Shown piece by piece: positions 1 to 7,646 of a DNA stretch of 15,276 bases. Source of the stretch: an uncultured Prevotella sp. (GTDB taxonomy: Bacteria; Bacteroidota; Bacteroidia; Bacteroidales; Bacteroidaceae); contig CAJKQX010000061.1 in the NCBI GenBank assembly GCA_905202125.1, positions 1-15,276 on the forward strand, written 5' to 3'. Numbering within the stretch: the stretch's first letter is position 1; the number at the start of each line of letters is the position of its first letter. The translations under genes and the position numbers were made by a program. The notes below the pieces were generated by a model. It saw only the letters and a list, made by a program, of their open reading frames with translations. It ran no database searches and had not been told where the DNA came from.

Positions 1-69
1 CAATACGGTCGCAATACAACAAATATAATCTCCAAAACTGCCATGAACTCTAATGCGATTTGGGTTAAA
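1..69 (-). repeat. Partial copy of a dispersed palindromic-ended repeat, cut by the window edge
   Basis: Read on the minus strand, these 69 bases match positions 10041-10111 with one substitution and one 2-nt gap. This is therefore a second copy of the element at 10029-10260, in opposite orientation. It continues to the left beyond the window. Its outer end differs: the complete copy carries an extra outer arm (10029-10040) beyond the shared sequence, and here that arm is replaced by unrelated AT-rich sequence, so the copy is truncated or diverged at its tip. No coding capacity is credible. Confidence 0.85.
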
Positions 70-123
70 AAAGAATATAATTCAAGACACAGAATAAATT
101 TCAAATAATTTTGCAATGTTGAG

Positions 124-154
124 TTAGCAATTATAGAAATAATTACTATCTTTG
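124..154 (+). promoter_or_regulatory. Bacteroidetes-type promoter for the ATPase gene, and possibly nifJ
   Basis: A -7 box tatctttg (147-154) fits the Bacteroidetes TAnnTTTG consensus. TTAG at 124-127, one mismatch from TTTG, lies 19 nt upstream, which is the usual spacing. The predicted start near 160 gives a 5' leader of about 135 nt before the ATG at 293. The leader contains a possible pairing of gatgta (173-178) with tacatc (213-218), enclosed by agcct and aggct, but no known leader is recognised. Confidence 0.55.
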
Positions 155-292
155 CAAAGATAAAGCCTAAGAGATGTAACAGGACGAGTTTCAAAATCAT
201 TAACGGCTCAAATACATCCCGCGAATCGTCAGACAGCATTAAGGCTAACAATAAATTTCTGAAGCAAGAAAAGTAAAAACACATTCATCAAA

Positions 293-1480
293 ATGGAAGC
301 ATTCTTCAAAACCCACGCATACCTTGTGGAACATACCCAGGCTACTGTACGGCGTAAGCTGACAGATGAGATCAACTGGGACGACCGCCTCATAGGCATC
401 AAGGGTACACGCGGTGTGGGAAAGACCACTTTCCTTTTGCAGTATGCCAAAGACAATTTTGACATAAGAGACAGGAAATGTCTGTATGTCAACATGAATA
501 ATTTTTACTTTCAGGGACGCGGAATATCCGACTTTGCGGGCGATTTCTACAAAGGCGGAGGCAAAGTATTACTTATAGATCAGGTGTTCAAACAGCCCAA
601 CTGGAGTAAAGAGCTGCGCAAATGCTACGACATGTATCCCGGACTGAAAATCGTATTCACGGGGTCGAGCGTCATGAGACTGAAAGACGAGAATCCAGAG
701 CTCAACGGTATCGTGCAAAGCTATAATCTCCGAGGTTTTTCTTTCAGGGAGTTTCTCAATCTCAAGACAGAAAACAATTTCCCTGCATACACATTGGACG
801 AGATACTCGAAAACCACGAACACATAGCCAAACAAATACTCTCGAAGACAAGTCCCATGAGATATTTTCCGGACTACATTCATCATGGATTCTACCCTTT
901 CTTCCTCGAGCATCGCAATTACTCGGAAAATCTACTCAAAACAATGAACATGATGACCGAGGTGGACATATTGCTGATAAAGCAAATCGAGCTAAAATAT
1001 CTCACAAAAATCAAAAAACTGTTTTATCTCCTTGCCACCGAGGGGCCCAAAACACCCAATATAAGCAATCTGGCCAACGAAATAGAGACCAGCCGTGCGA
1101 CGGTGATGAATTACATAAAATATCTGGCAGACGCCCGGCTCATCAATATCATATATCCTCCGGGAGGAATGTTCCCGCAAAAGCCGGCAAAAATCATGAT
1201 GCACAACACCAACCTGATGTATGCCATCTATCCCATACAGACAGAGACGCAGGACCTGATGGAGACATTCTTTGTCAACTCGGTATGGAAAGATCATATA
1301 GTGAGCCAGAGCAGCAAAGAGCCGACATACCTTATCGACGGACAAAAACGATTCAAGGTCTGCGATGCCGCCCAAGATGCAAAAATACGCCACAACAATA
1401 ATATAATGTATGTGCGCTACAACACGGAAATAGGAAAAGGGAACATGATACCCCTGTGGTTGTTAGGTTTTCTTTATTAA
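293..1480 (+). CDS. AAA ATPase of the AAA_14/DUF4143 family with altered Walker B
   Basis: The 395-residue protein belongs to the large Bacteroidetes family of stand-alone ATP-binding proteins that pair an AAA_14 P-loop domain with a C-terminal DUF4143 region. The cellular role of these proteins is largely unknown. Visible features are Walker A GTRGVGKTT (residues 38-46), Walker B KVLLIDQV (91-98), a sensor-1-like strand ending VFTGSS (121-126), the family motif around LRGFSFREFL (146-155), a probable winged helix-turn-helix (about 240-290), and the typical C-terminal ending IPLWLLGFLY. The C-terminus is therefore complete. Two oddities stand out. The usual Asp-Glu of Walker B is Asp96-Gln97, a change that in other P-loop ATPases blocks hydrolysis. 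In addition, the region that usually reads FEVGGKNK is FKVCDAAQ (354-361), losing the E-x-K-like nuclease residues. The gene lies 36 nt upstream of nifJ without a clear promoter between. The family assignment is firm; the activity is uncertain. Confidence 0.9.
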   Translation: MEAFFKTHAYLVEHTQATVRRKLTDEINWDDRLIGIKGTRGVGKTTFLLQYAKDNFDIRDRKCLYVNMNNFYFQGRGISDFAGDFYKGGGKVLLIDQVFKQPNWSKELRKCYDMYPGLKIVFTGSSVMRLKDENPELNGIVQSYNLRGFSFREFLNLKTENNFPAYTLDEILENHEHIAKQILSKTSPMRYFPDYIHHGFYPFFLEHRNYSENLLKTMNMMTEVDILLIKQIELKYLTKIKKLFYLLATEGPKTPNISNLANEIETSRATVMNYIKYLADARLINIIYPPGGMFPQKPAKIMMHNTNLMYAIYPIQTETQDLMETFFVNSVWKDHIVSQSSKEPTYLIDGQKRFKVCDAAQDAKIRHNNNIMYVRYNTEIGKGNMIPLWLLGFLY

Positions 1481-1516
1481 TTGAAATAATTATATTAACA
1501 TTTTATTTATAAAAAA

Positions 1517-4500
1517 ATGGCTAAAGAAAAAAAGTTTATCACTTGCGATGGTAATGAAGCAGCTGCACACGTGAGCTATATGTTCAGTGAGGTGGCAGCC
1601 ATCTACCCTATCACTCCGTCGTCTCCGATGGCGGAACATGTTGACGAATGGTCCGCAAAAGGTCGTAAGAACCTGTGGGGACAGACTGTCAGTGTACAGG
1701 AAATGCAGTCGGAAGGTGGTGCCGCCGGAGCCGTTCACGGTTCTCTTCAGGCAGGTGCTCTGACCACTACATTCACCGCATCACAGGGATTGTTGCTGAT
1801 GATCCCCAATATGTATAAAATTGCAGGCGAGATGCTGCCATGTGTATTCAACGTTTCTGCACGTACATTGGCATCACACTCTCTTTGTATCTTCGGCGAT
1901 CATCAGGACGTCATGGCTTGTCGTCAGACAGGTTTCGCAATGTTCTGCTCGGGTTCTGTACAAGAGGTGATGGACCTCTCGGCAGTACCCCACCTTGCCA
2001 CTCTCAAAACAGAGATACCGTTTGTAAACTTCTTTGACGGATTCCGTACATCACATGAATATCACAAAATAGAAGTTATCGACCAGGAAGACATCGCCAC
2101 ATTGGTAGATCCGGCAGACATCAAACGTTTCCGCGACCGCGCACTCTCTCCCGAGCGTCCTGTAACTCGTGGTACAGCCGAAAACCCTGAGACATTCTTC
2201 ACACACCGCGAAGCATGCAACTCAGCCTACGACAAAGTGCCTGAAGTGGTAGAACACTACCTCGGCGAGATCAGCAAAATCACAGGTCGCGAATATCACC
2301 TGTTCGACTACTACGGAGCTGCCGATGCAGAGCGTGTAATCATTCTTATGGGTTCTGCCACAGAAGCCGCTCGCGAGGCTATCGACTACCTCACATCAAA
2401 AGGCGAGAAAGTGGGTATGGTGGCCGTTCACCTCTATCGTCCGTTCAGTGTTAAGCACTTGCTGGCAGCAGTTCCCAAGACTGCAAAGAAAATCGCAGTG
2501 CTCGACCGCACAAAAGAGCCGGGCGCAGAGGGCGAACCTCTGTATCTGGACGTGAAGAGCGCGTTCTATGATGTAGAAGACCGTCCGGTTATCGTAGGCG
2601 GACGCTATGGCTTAGGTTCAAGCGACACCACTCCGGCCAAGATTATCGCTGTATTCAACAACCTCAACCTTGCCGAGCCGAAGAATCATTTCACTGTCGG
2701 TATCGTTGACGACGTGACATTCACCTCTCTTCCCGAAGTAGAGGAACTGCCACTCGGAGGCAAAGGCACATTCGAAGCCAAATTCTACGGTCTTGGCGCA
2801 GACGGAACTGTGGGAGCAAACAAGAACTCAGTGAAAATCATCGGTGACAACACCGATAAATACTGTCAGGCTTATTTCTCTTACGACTCAAAGAAATCAG
2901 GAGGTTTCACCTGTTCTCACCTGCGTTTCGGTGACACACCGATTCGCTCAACATATCTGGTGAACACACCTAATTTCGTGGCATGTCACGTACAGGCTTA
3001 CCTCAACATGTACGACGTGACACGCGGTCTGCAGAAGAACGGTACATTCCTGCTCAACACAATCTTTGACGGTCAGGAACTGATAGACTTTATCCCCAAT
3101 AAGGTAAAACGCTATTTTGCACAAAACAATATCACCGTTTACTATATCAACGCAACCAAGATCGCACAGGAAATAGGACTCGGCAATCGTACGAACACAA
3201 TTTTGCAGAGCGCATTCTTCCGTATCACAGGCGTTATTCCAATCGAGCTGGCCGTAGAACAAATGAAGAAATTCATTGTGAAATCTTATGGTAAGAAAGG
3301 ACAGGATGTTGTAGACAAGAACTATGCAGCCGTTGATCGTGGTAATGAGTACAAGCAGCTCACCATTGACCAGACATGGGCCAACCTTGCAGACGAGGCT
3401 AAAGCAGAGGACGATGCACCCGCATTCGTTAAAGAGCTCGTGCGTCCTATCAACGCTCAGGCCGGAGACTTGCTGAAAGTATCTGACTTTGTTAAACACA
3501 ACACCGTCGACGGTACATGGGAAACCGGTACTGCCGCTTACGAGAAACGTGGTGTGGAAGCATTCGTTCCGAAGTGGAATCCTGACAACTGTATACAATG
3601 CAACAAATGTGCATTCGTATGTCCTCACGCTGCCATCCGTCCATTCGTACTTACAGATGAAGAGCTCAAGGGTGTAGACATACCGTCAATCACAATGAAA
3701 GCTCCTAAGGCTATGGCCGGAATGCACTTCGTCATCGAACCGTCTGTACTCGACTGTCTCGGTTGCGGCAACTGTGCCGATGTATGTCCCGGAAATCCGA
3801 AACTCGGAAAGGCTCTGACAATGGTTCCGTTCAATCCAGATACAGCAGACATGAAAAAAGCTGCCGCAGACTGGAACTATCTCGTGAAAGAGGTTAAATC
3901 AAAACAAGATCTTGTAGACATCAAGATGAACGCCAAGAACTCACAGTTCGCAACTCCACTGTTCGAATTCTCAGGCGCATGTTCAGGTTGTGGTGAGACT
4001 CCATACGTGAAACTCGTTTCACAACTCTTCGGTGACAGAGAGATGATAGCAAACGCAACCGGTTGCTCTTCTATCTATTCTGCATCAATTCCCTCAACAC
4101 CTTATTGCACAAACGAAAAAGGACAGGGTCCGGCATTCGACAACTCACTGTTCGAGGACTTCTGCGAGTTCGGTATGGGTATGGTTCTCGGCAACAAGAA
4201 GATGAAGGAGCGCGTTGCCATTCTCTTGAAAGACGCAACAGAAAGCGAAGAATGTCCTTCCGAATTCAAAGCCCTCGCCGAAGAATGGATTGAGAAAAAG
4301 AATGATGCCGACGAGACAAAACGCTTGGCCGAACTGCTCAAACCTTATATTAATGAGGGTGCGGAGAAAGGTTGCCCCGTATGCAAGGAACTGAAGACAC
4401 TCGACCACTATCTCGTGAAACGCAGCCAGTGGATCATCGGTGGTGACGGTGCTTCTTACGATATAGGATACGGCGGACTTGACCACGTTATTGCAAGCGG

Positions 4501-5095
4501 TGAAGACGTAAATCTGCTCGTACTCGATACGGAGGTTTACTCTAATACCGGCGGACAGTCATCTAAGGCAACACCTCTGGGCGCCATCGCACAGTTTGCA
4601 GCTCAAGGCAAACGCATCCGCAAGAAGGATTTGGGTATGATCGCTACATCTTATGGCTATGTTTACGTAGCTCAGATAGCAATGGGCGCAGACCACGCAC
4701 AGTGTATCAAAGCCATCCGTGAGGCAGAGGCTTATCCCGGACCATCTCTCGTAATTGCTTACGCACCTTGTATCAACCACGGTCTGAAGGCCAAAGGTGG
4801 TATGGGCAAGAGCCAGGCAGAAGAGGCTAAAGCTGTTGAATGTGGATACTGGCATCTGTGGCGCTACAATCCTCAGCTCGCGGAAGAAGGCAAGAACCCG
4901 TTCTCGCTCGACTCTAAAGAACCGGAGTGGAGCAAGTTCCGCGATTTCCTTTTGGGTGAAGTACGTTACCTCTCTGTACAGAAGGCTTATCCGAACGAGG
5001 CCGACGAACTCTTTGCAGAGGCAGAGCGTATGGCCAAACTGCGCTACCAGAGCTACGTGAGAAAGACAAAAGAAGACTGGTCTGAGCAAATCTGA
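1517..5095 (+). CDS. nifJ: Pyruvate:ferredoxin (flavodoxin) oxidoreductase
   Basis: This single-chain enzyme oxidises pyruvate with CoA to acetyl-CoA and CO2 and reduces ferredoxin. It is cytoplasmic and central to anaerobic energy metabolism. At 1192 residues it is the normal length. The pyruvate-binding domain comes first (YPITPSSPMAEHVDEW near residue 30). The ferredoxin-like domain has two 4Fe-4S sets: Cys692/695/698/702 with bound proline, and Cys747/750/753/757. The thiamine diphosphate domain carries the ligands for the third cluster (Cys822, Cys825, Cys850, Cys1085) and the GGDGASYDIGYGGLDH and SNTGGQSSKATP motifs. All expected cluster cysteines are present, so the enzyme should be functional. 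The start ATG follows an AT-rich stretch without a Shine-Dalgarno site, as is usual here. It may be co-transcribed with the upstream ATPase gene. A strong terminator follows at 5187-5225. Confidence 0.98.
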   Translation: MAKEKKFITCDGNEAAAHVSYMFSEVAAIYPITPSSPMAEHVDEWSAKGRKNLWGQTVSVQEMQSEGGAAGAVHGSLQAGALTTTFTASQGLLLMIPNMYKIAGEMLPCVFNVSARTLASHSLCIFGDHQDVMACRQTGFAMFCSGSVQEVMDLSAVPHLATLKTEIPFVNFFDGFRTSHEYHKIEVIDQEDIATLVDPADIKRFRDRALSPERPVTRGTAENPETFFTHREACNSAYDKVPEVVEHYLGEISKITGREYHLFDYYGAADAERVIILMGSATEAAREAIDYLTSKGEKVGMVAVHLYRPFSVKHLLAAVPKTAKKIAVLDRTKEPGAEGEPLYLDVKSAFYDVEDRPVIVGGRYGLGSSDTTPAKIIAVFNNLNLAEPKNHFTVGIVDDVTFTSLPEVEELPLGGKGTFEAKFYGLGADGTVGANKNSVKIIGDNTDKYCQAYFSYDSKKSGGFTCSHLRFGDTPIRSTYLVNTPNFVACHVQAYLNMYDVTRGLQKNGTFLLNTIFDGQELIDFIPNKVKRYFAQNNITVYYINATKIAQEIGLGNRTNTILQSAFFRITGVIPIELAVEQMKKFIVKSYGKKGQDVVDKNYAAVDRGNEYKQLTIDQTWANLADEAKAEDDAPAFVKELVRPINAQAGDLLKVSDFVKHNTVDGTWETGTAAYEKRGVEAFVPKWNPDNCIQCNKCAFVCPHAAIRPFVLTDEELKGVDIPSITMKAPKAMAGMHFVIEPSVLDCLGCGNCADVCPGNPKLGKALTMVPFNPDTADMKKAAADWNYLVKEVKSKQDLVDIKMNAKNSQFATPLFEFSGACSGCGETPYVKLVSQLFGDREMIANATGCSSIYSASIPSTPYCTNEKGQGPAFDNSLFEDFCEFGMGMVLGNKKMKERVAILLKDATESEECPSEFKALAEEWIEKKNDADETKRLAELLKPYINEGAEKGCPVCKELKTLDHYLVKRSQWIIGGDGASYDIGYGGLDHVIASGEDVNLLVLDTEVYSNTGGQSSKATPLGAIAQFAAQGKRIRKKDLGMIATSYGYVYVAQIAMGADHAQCIKAIREAEAYPGPSLVIAYAPCINHGLKAKGGMGKSQAEEAKAVECGYWHLWRYNPQLAEEGKNPFSLDSKEPEWSKFRDFLLGEVRYLSVQKAYPNEADELFAEAERMAKLRYQSYVRKTKEDWSEQI

Positions 5096-5186
5096 TAAGA
5101 CAGATACAGAACGTAGGTTTCGATGAACAAGACTCCGGGACCCGAAATGGCCATATACGGAGTAAACACATCGACATTTCATAAAT

Positions 5187-5225
5187 AAAAAAAACGCCGG
5201 AGTCCGAATGATTCCGGCGTTTTTT
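5187..5225 (+). terminator. Intrinsic terminator after nifJ
   Basis: A GC-rich stem aacgccgga / tccggcgtt, extended by A:T pairs on both sides, is followed by a run of T. The A-run before and T-run after make it potentially bidirectional. It closes the ATPase-nifJ unit. Confidence 0.92.
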
Positions 5226-5311
5226 ATACATTATTAAATTATATTTCGCCTGACATTGTTAATCTCTATTAAAAAGGACTCTTTCAATAATCGTTTATAA
5301 ACAATTATTAT

Positions 5312-5319
5312 TAACTTTG
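5312..5319 (+). promoter_or_regulatory. rplU: -7 box of the rplU-rpmA promoter
   Basis: taactttg fits TAnnTTTG. No good TTTG is seen 19-21 nt upstream, so the -33 element is weak. The predicted start is near 5325, leaving about 80 nt of leader before rplU. Confidence 0.6.
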
Positions 5320-5324
5320 CGGCC

Positions 5325-5403
5325 GATTTAGTCCGCAGAGGCTTGAACAAGTATTGGCACAAAGCCGATCGCCCCTCGGAAAAAAACCGTTTAATATATT
5401 AAA
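5325..5403 (+). promoter_or_regulatory. Possible structured leader of the L21 operon
   Basis: The leader is clearly more GC-rich than its surroundings. It can form ggctt (5340-5344) with aagcc (5362-5366), and then ccga (5365-5368) with tcgg (5376-5379). The two hairpins share bases and would compete. Ribosomal-protein operons often carry autoregulatory leaders, so regulation by L21 or L27 is possible. No known motif family is recognised. Confidence 0.35.
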
Positions 5404-5721
5404 ATGTACGCAATTGTAGAAATTAACGGTCAACAGTTCAAAGTAGAACAAGGCAAAAAGCTGTTTGTCAACCACATCAAAGACACACAGGAAGGCCAAA
5501 CTGTTGAATTCGACAAGGTACTGCTTGTCGACAAAGAAGGATCAGTACAGGTAGGCGCACCCACCGTAGACGGTGCAAAAGTTGTATGTGAAGTAGTAAA
5601 TCCTCTTGTAAAAGGCGACAAAGTGATCGTTTTCAAGATGAAACGCAGAAAGGACTACCGTAAAAAGAACGGTCACCGCTCACAATTCACAGAATTAACT
5701 ATTAAAGAAGTAATCGCTTAA
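5404..5721 (+). CDS. rplU: Large ribosomal subunit protein bL21
   Basis: The protein has 105 residues, the usual length for bacterial L21. It opens with the typical MYAIVEINGQQFKVEQGKK and contains the conserved basic segment KMKRRKDYRKKNGHRSQFT (about residues 78-96), which contacts 23S rRNA. It is a structural component of the 50S subunit. It is the first gene of the conserved rplU-rpmA operon, 19 nt before rpmA. Its start follows an AT-rich segment without a Shine-Dalgarno site, unlike its partner gene. Confidence 0.98.
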   Translation: MYAIVEINGQQFKVEQGKKLFVNHIKDTQEGQTVEFDKVLLVDKEGSVQVGAPTVDGAKVVCEVVNPLVKGDKVIVFKMKRRKDYRKKNGHRSQFTELTIKEVIA

Positions 5722-5726
5722 AATTC

Positions 5727-5732
5727 AGGAGG
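5727..5732 (+). promoter_or_regulatory. Strong Shine-Dalgarno site of rpmA
   Basis: aggagg lies 8 nt before the rpmA ATG, directly after the rplU stop. Most Bacteroidetes genes, including the others in this window, lack such a site, so it stands out. It fixes the rpmA start. Confidence 0.8.
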
Positions 5733-5740
5733 ACACAGAA

Positions 5741-6004
5741 ATGGCACATAAGAAAGGTGTAGGTAGTTCAAAGAACGGACGTGAATCAGCTTCACAAAGA
5801 TTAGGCGTTAAAATTTGGGGCGGTCAGAAAGTAATCGCCGGTAACATTATCGTTCGCCAGCGTGGTACAAAACACAACCCTGGTAAGAACGTAGGTATCG
5901 GTAAAGATGATACTCTCTTCGCATTGGTTGACGGTGTGGTAAATTTCCACAGAGGACGCCAAAACAAGAGTTTCGTATCGGTATTGCCCGAAACTGAGGC
6001 TTAA
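5741..6004 (+). CDS. rpmA: Large ribosomal subunit protein bL27
   Basis: The protein has 87 residues and begins MAHKKGVGSSKNGRESASQR, the classical L27 N-terminus that reaches toward the peptidyl transferase centre. The start lacks the cleaved N-terminal extension known from Firmicutes L27. The conserved stretch with RQRGTKHNPG (about residues 39-48) and GKDDTLFALVDG is intact. It is the second gene of the rplU-rpmA operon, preceded by an unusually strong ribosome-binding site and followed within 30 nt by a terminator hairpin. Confidence 0.98.
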   Translation: MAHKKGVGSSKNGRESASQRLGVKIWGGQKVIAGNIIVRQRGTKHNPGKNVGIGKDDTLFALVDGVVNFHRGRQNKSFVSVLPETEA

Positions 6005-6031
6005 AATATAAATAAAACTTATTCCAAACAA

Positions 6032-6073
6032 CAATAATCCCTACTTTCAACGAAAGTGGGGATTATTGCTTTA
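6032..6073 (+). terminator. Intrinsic terminator after rpmA
   Basis: Positions 6032-6048 pair with 6052-6068 over 17 bp, with one T-G wobble and a 3-nt loop. The T-tract that follows is short (cttta). The stem is long and AT/GC mixed, and it ends the ribosomal operon. Confidence 0.85.
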
Positions 6074-6170
6074 TATACGAATATCATCATTTACAAGAGA
6101 AAAATGCCACCAATGGGCCGAATAATCTGTAAATATGATAAAATTATAATGGTAAAAAGAATATTTTGTG

Positions 6171-6178
6171 TACTTTTG
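6171..6178 (+). promoter_or_regulatory. serS: -7 box of the serS promoter
   Basis: tacttttg fits TAnnTTTG and lies about 40 nt before the serS ATG. The -33 region has no clear TTTG. Confidence 0.6.
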
Positions 6179-6219
6179 CAATAATAAATAAGAAATTCAA
6201 CTTTTAAAGTTTTTATAGC

Positions 6220-7509
6220 ATGCTTACACTAAAACTCATAAACGAGGAAACAGAACGTGTCATCAAGGGCTTGAAGAAAAAACATTTTAACAATGCCGAG
6301 GATGCAGTCAACAAAGTTATTGAGACAGACAGGCACCGTCGTGAAACACAACAGAAACTTGATCTCAATTTGTCCGAATCAAAAAAGATGTCGTCACAGA
6401 TTGGTGCACTCATGAAGGAGGGGAAAAAGGAAGAGGTAGAAAATATAAAGAAAAACGTTGCTGCTCTTAAAGAAACCAACAAACAGCTGGAAAACGAAAA
6501 AGAGCAGTACGAAAAGGATCTTATAGCTCAACTTTGTGCTATTCCAAACATTCCTAACGACGATGTACCCGAAGGAAGCGACGCCAATGACAACGTCGTA
6601 GTAAAAGAAGGTGGAGAAATACCCAACCTTCCTGAAGACGCACTCTGCCATTGGGAACTGTGTAAGAAATACAATTTGATAGACTTTGATCTTGGTGTAA
6701 AGATTACCGGAGCAGGTTTTCCCGTTTATATAGGCAAGATGGCAAGATTCCAAAGAGCACTCGAAGCATTCTTTCTTGAAGAGGCCCGCAAGAGCGGATA
6801 TCTTGAGATCCAACCGCCATACGTTGTCAATGAATCATCTGGATATGGCACAGGACAATTGCCCGACAAAGAAGGCCAGATGTATCATTGCAATCTGGAC
6901 AACCTCTATCTCATCCCCACGGCAGAAGTACCGGTGACAAATATATTCAGAGACGTAATTCTTGACGAAAAAGAATTGCCTATCAAACGTTGCGCATATT
7001 CAGCTTGTTTCCGCCGCGAAGCAGGTTCGTACGGAAAGGATGTGAGAGGACTGAACAGACTTCATCAATTTGATAAGGTCGAAATAGTACGTATCGACAA
7101 ACCGGAACATTCATACAATTCACTCAATGAGATGTTGGAACACGTGGAAGGTCTTTGCAAAAAATTGGAATTGCCCTACCATATTCTCCGTCTGTGTGGT
7201 GGAGATATGAGTTTCACTTCTGCCATTTGCTACGATTTCGAGGTATGGAGTGCCGCACAGAAACGCTGGCTTGAGGTATCATCGGTATCAAATTTTGAAA
7301 GCTATCAGGCCAACCGTCTGCACTGCAGATATCGTAATGCGGAGACTAAAAAAATCGAATTGTGCCACACTTTGAACGGTTCGGCTTTGGCATTGCCACG
7401 TATCGTAGCTGCAATACTGGAAAACAATCAGACACCGGAAGGCATTCGCGTACCTAAGGCTCTCATTCCTTATTGCGGATTCGAAATGATAGACAACAAC
7501 AATTTCTGA
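6220..7509 (+). CDS. serS: Seryl-tRNA synthetase
   Basis: This class II synthetase charges tRNA-Ser (and tRNA-Sec where present) with serine in the cytoplasm. At 429 residues it is the normal size. The N-terminal half (about 28-105) is the Lys/Glu-rich antiparallel coiled-coil arm that grips the long variable arm of tRNA-Ser. The catalytic core shows the serine-binding TAE loop (234-236), motif 2 FRREAGSYGKD (264-274) and motif 3 LNGSALALPR (385-394) followed by the helix ending ILEN. The segment EVSSVSNFESYQANR (352-366) is also conserved. It has its own promoter and terminator, so it appears monocistronic. Confidence 0.98.
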   Translation: MLTLKLINEETERVIKGLKKKHFNNAEDAVNKVIETDRHRRETQQKLDLNLSESKKMSSQIGALMKEGKKEEVENIKKNVAALKETNKQLENEKEQYEKDLIAQLCAIPNIPNDDVPEGSDANDNVVVKEGGEIPNLPEDALCHWELCKKYNLIDFDLGVKITGAGFPVYIGKMARFQRALEAFFLEEARKSGYLEIQPPYVVNESSGYGTGQLPDKEGQMYHCNLDNLYLIPTAEVPVTNIFRDVILDEKELPIKRCAYSACFRREAGSYGKDVRGLNRLHQFDKVEIVRIDKPEHSYNSLNEMLEHVEGLCKKLELPYHILRLCGGDMSFTSAICYDFEVWSAAQKRWLEVSSVSNFESYQANRLHCRYRNAETKKIELCHTLNGSALALPRIVAAILENNQTPEGIRVPKALIPYCGFEMIDNNNF

Positions 7510-7533
7510 TAATCAATTTTACATTATTATTAA

Positions 7534-7586
7534 AGCGGATACCGCACAATCATAAATTCACAGTACGGTATCCGCTAAATATTTTG
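7534..7586 (+). terminator. Intrinsic terminator after serS
   Basis: agcggataccg (7534-7544) pairs perfectly over 11 bp with cggtatccgct (7566-7576). The loop is 21 nt, longer than usual. The tail aaatattttg is only partly T-rich. Confidence 0.75.
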
Positions 7587-7646
7587 CTAAAAATATATCA
7601 GAGAGCATTCCTGCCATAACAATCAGCACAAATATCATCATAGATC

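Noticed and set aside
2948..3628. Long minus-strand open frame of 226 codons inside nifJ
   Set aside because: It is antisense to a fully conserved enzyme, Cys/Val-rich without domains, and explained by the codon pattern of nifJ.
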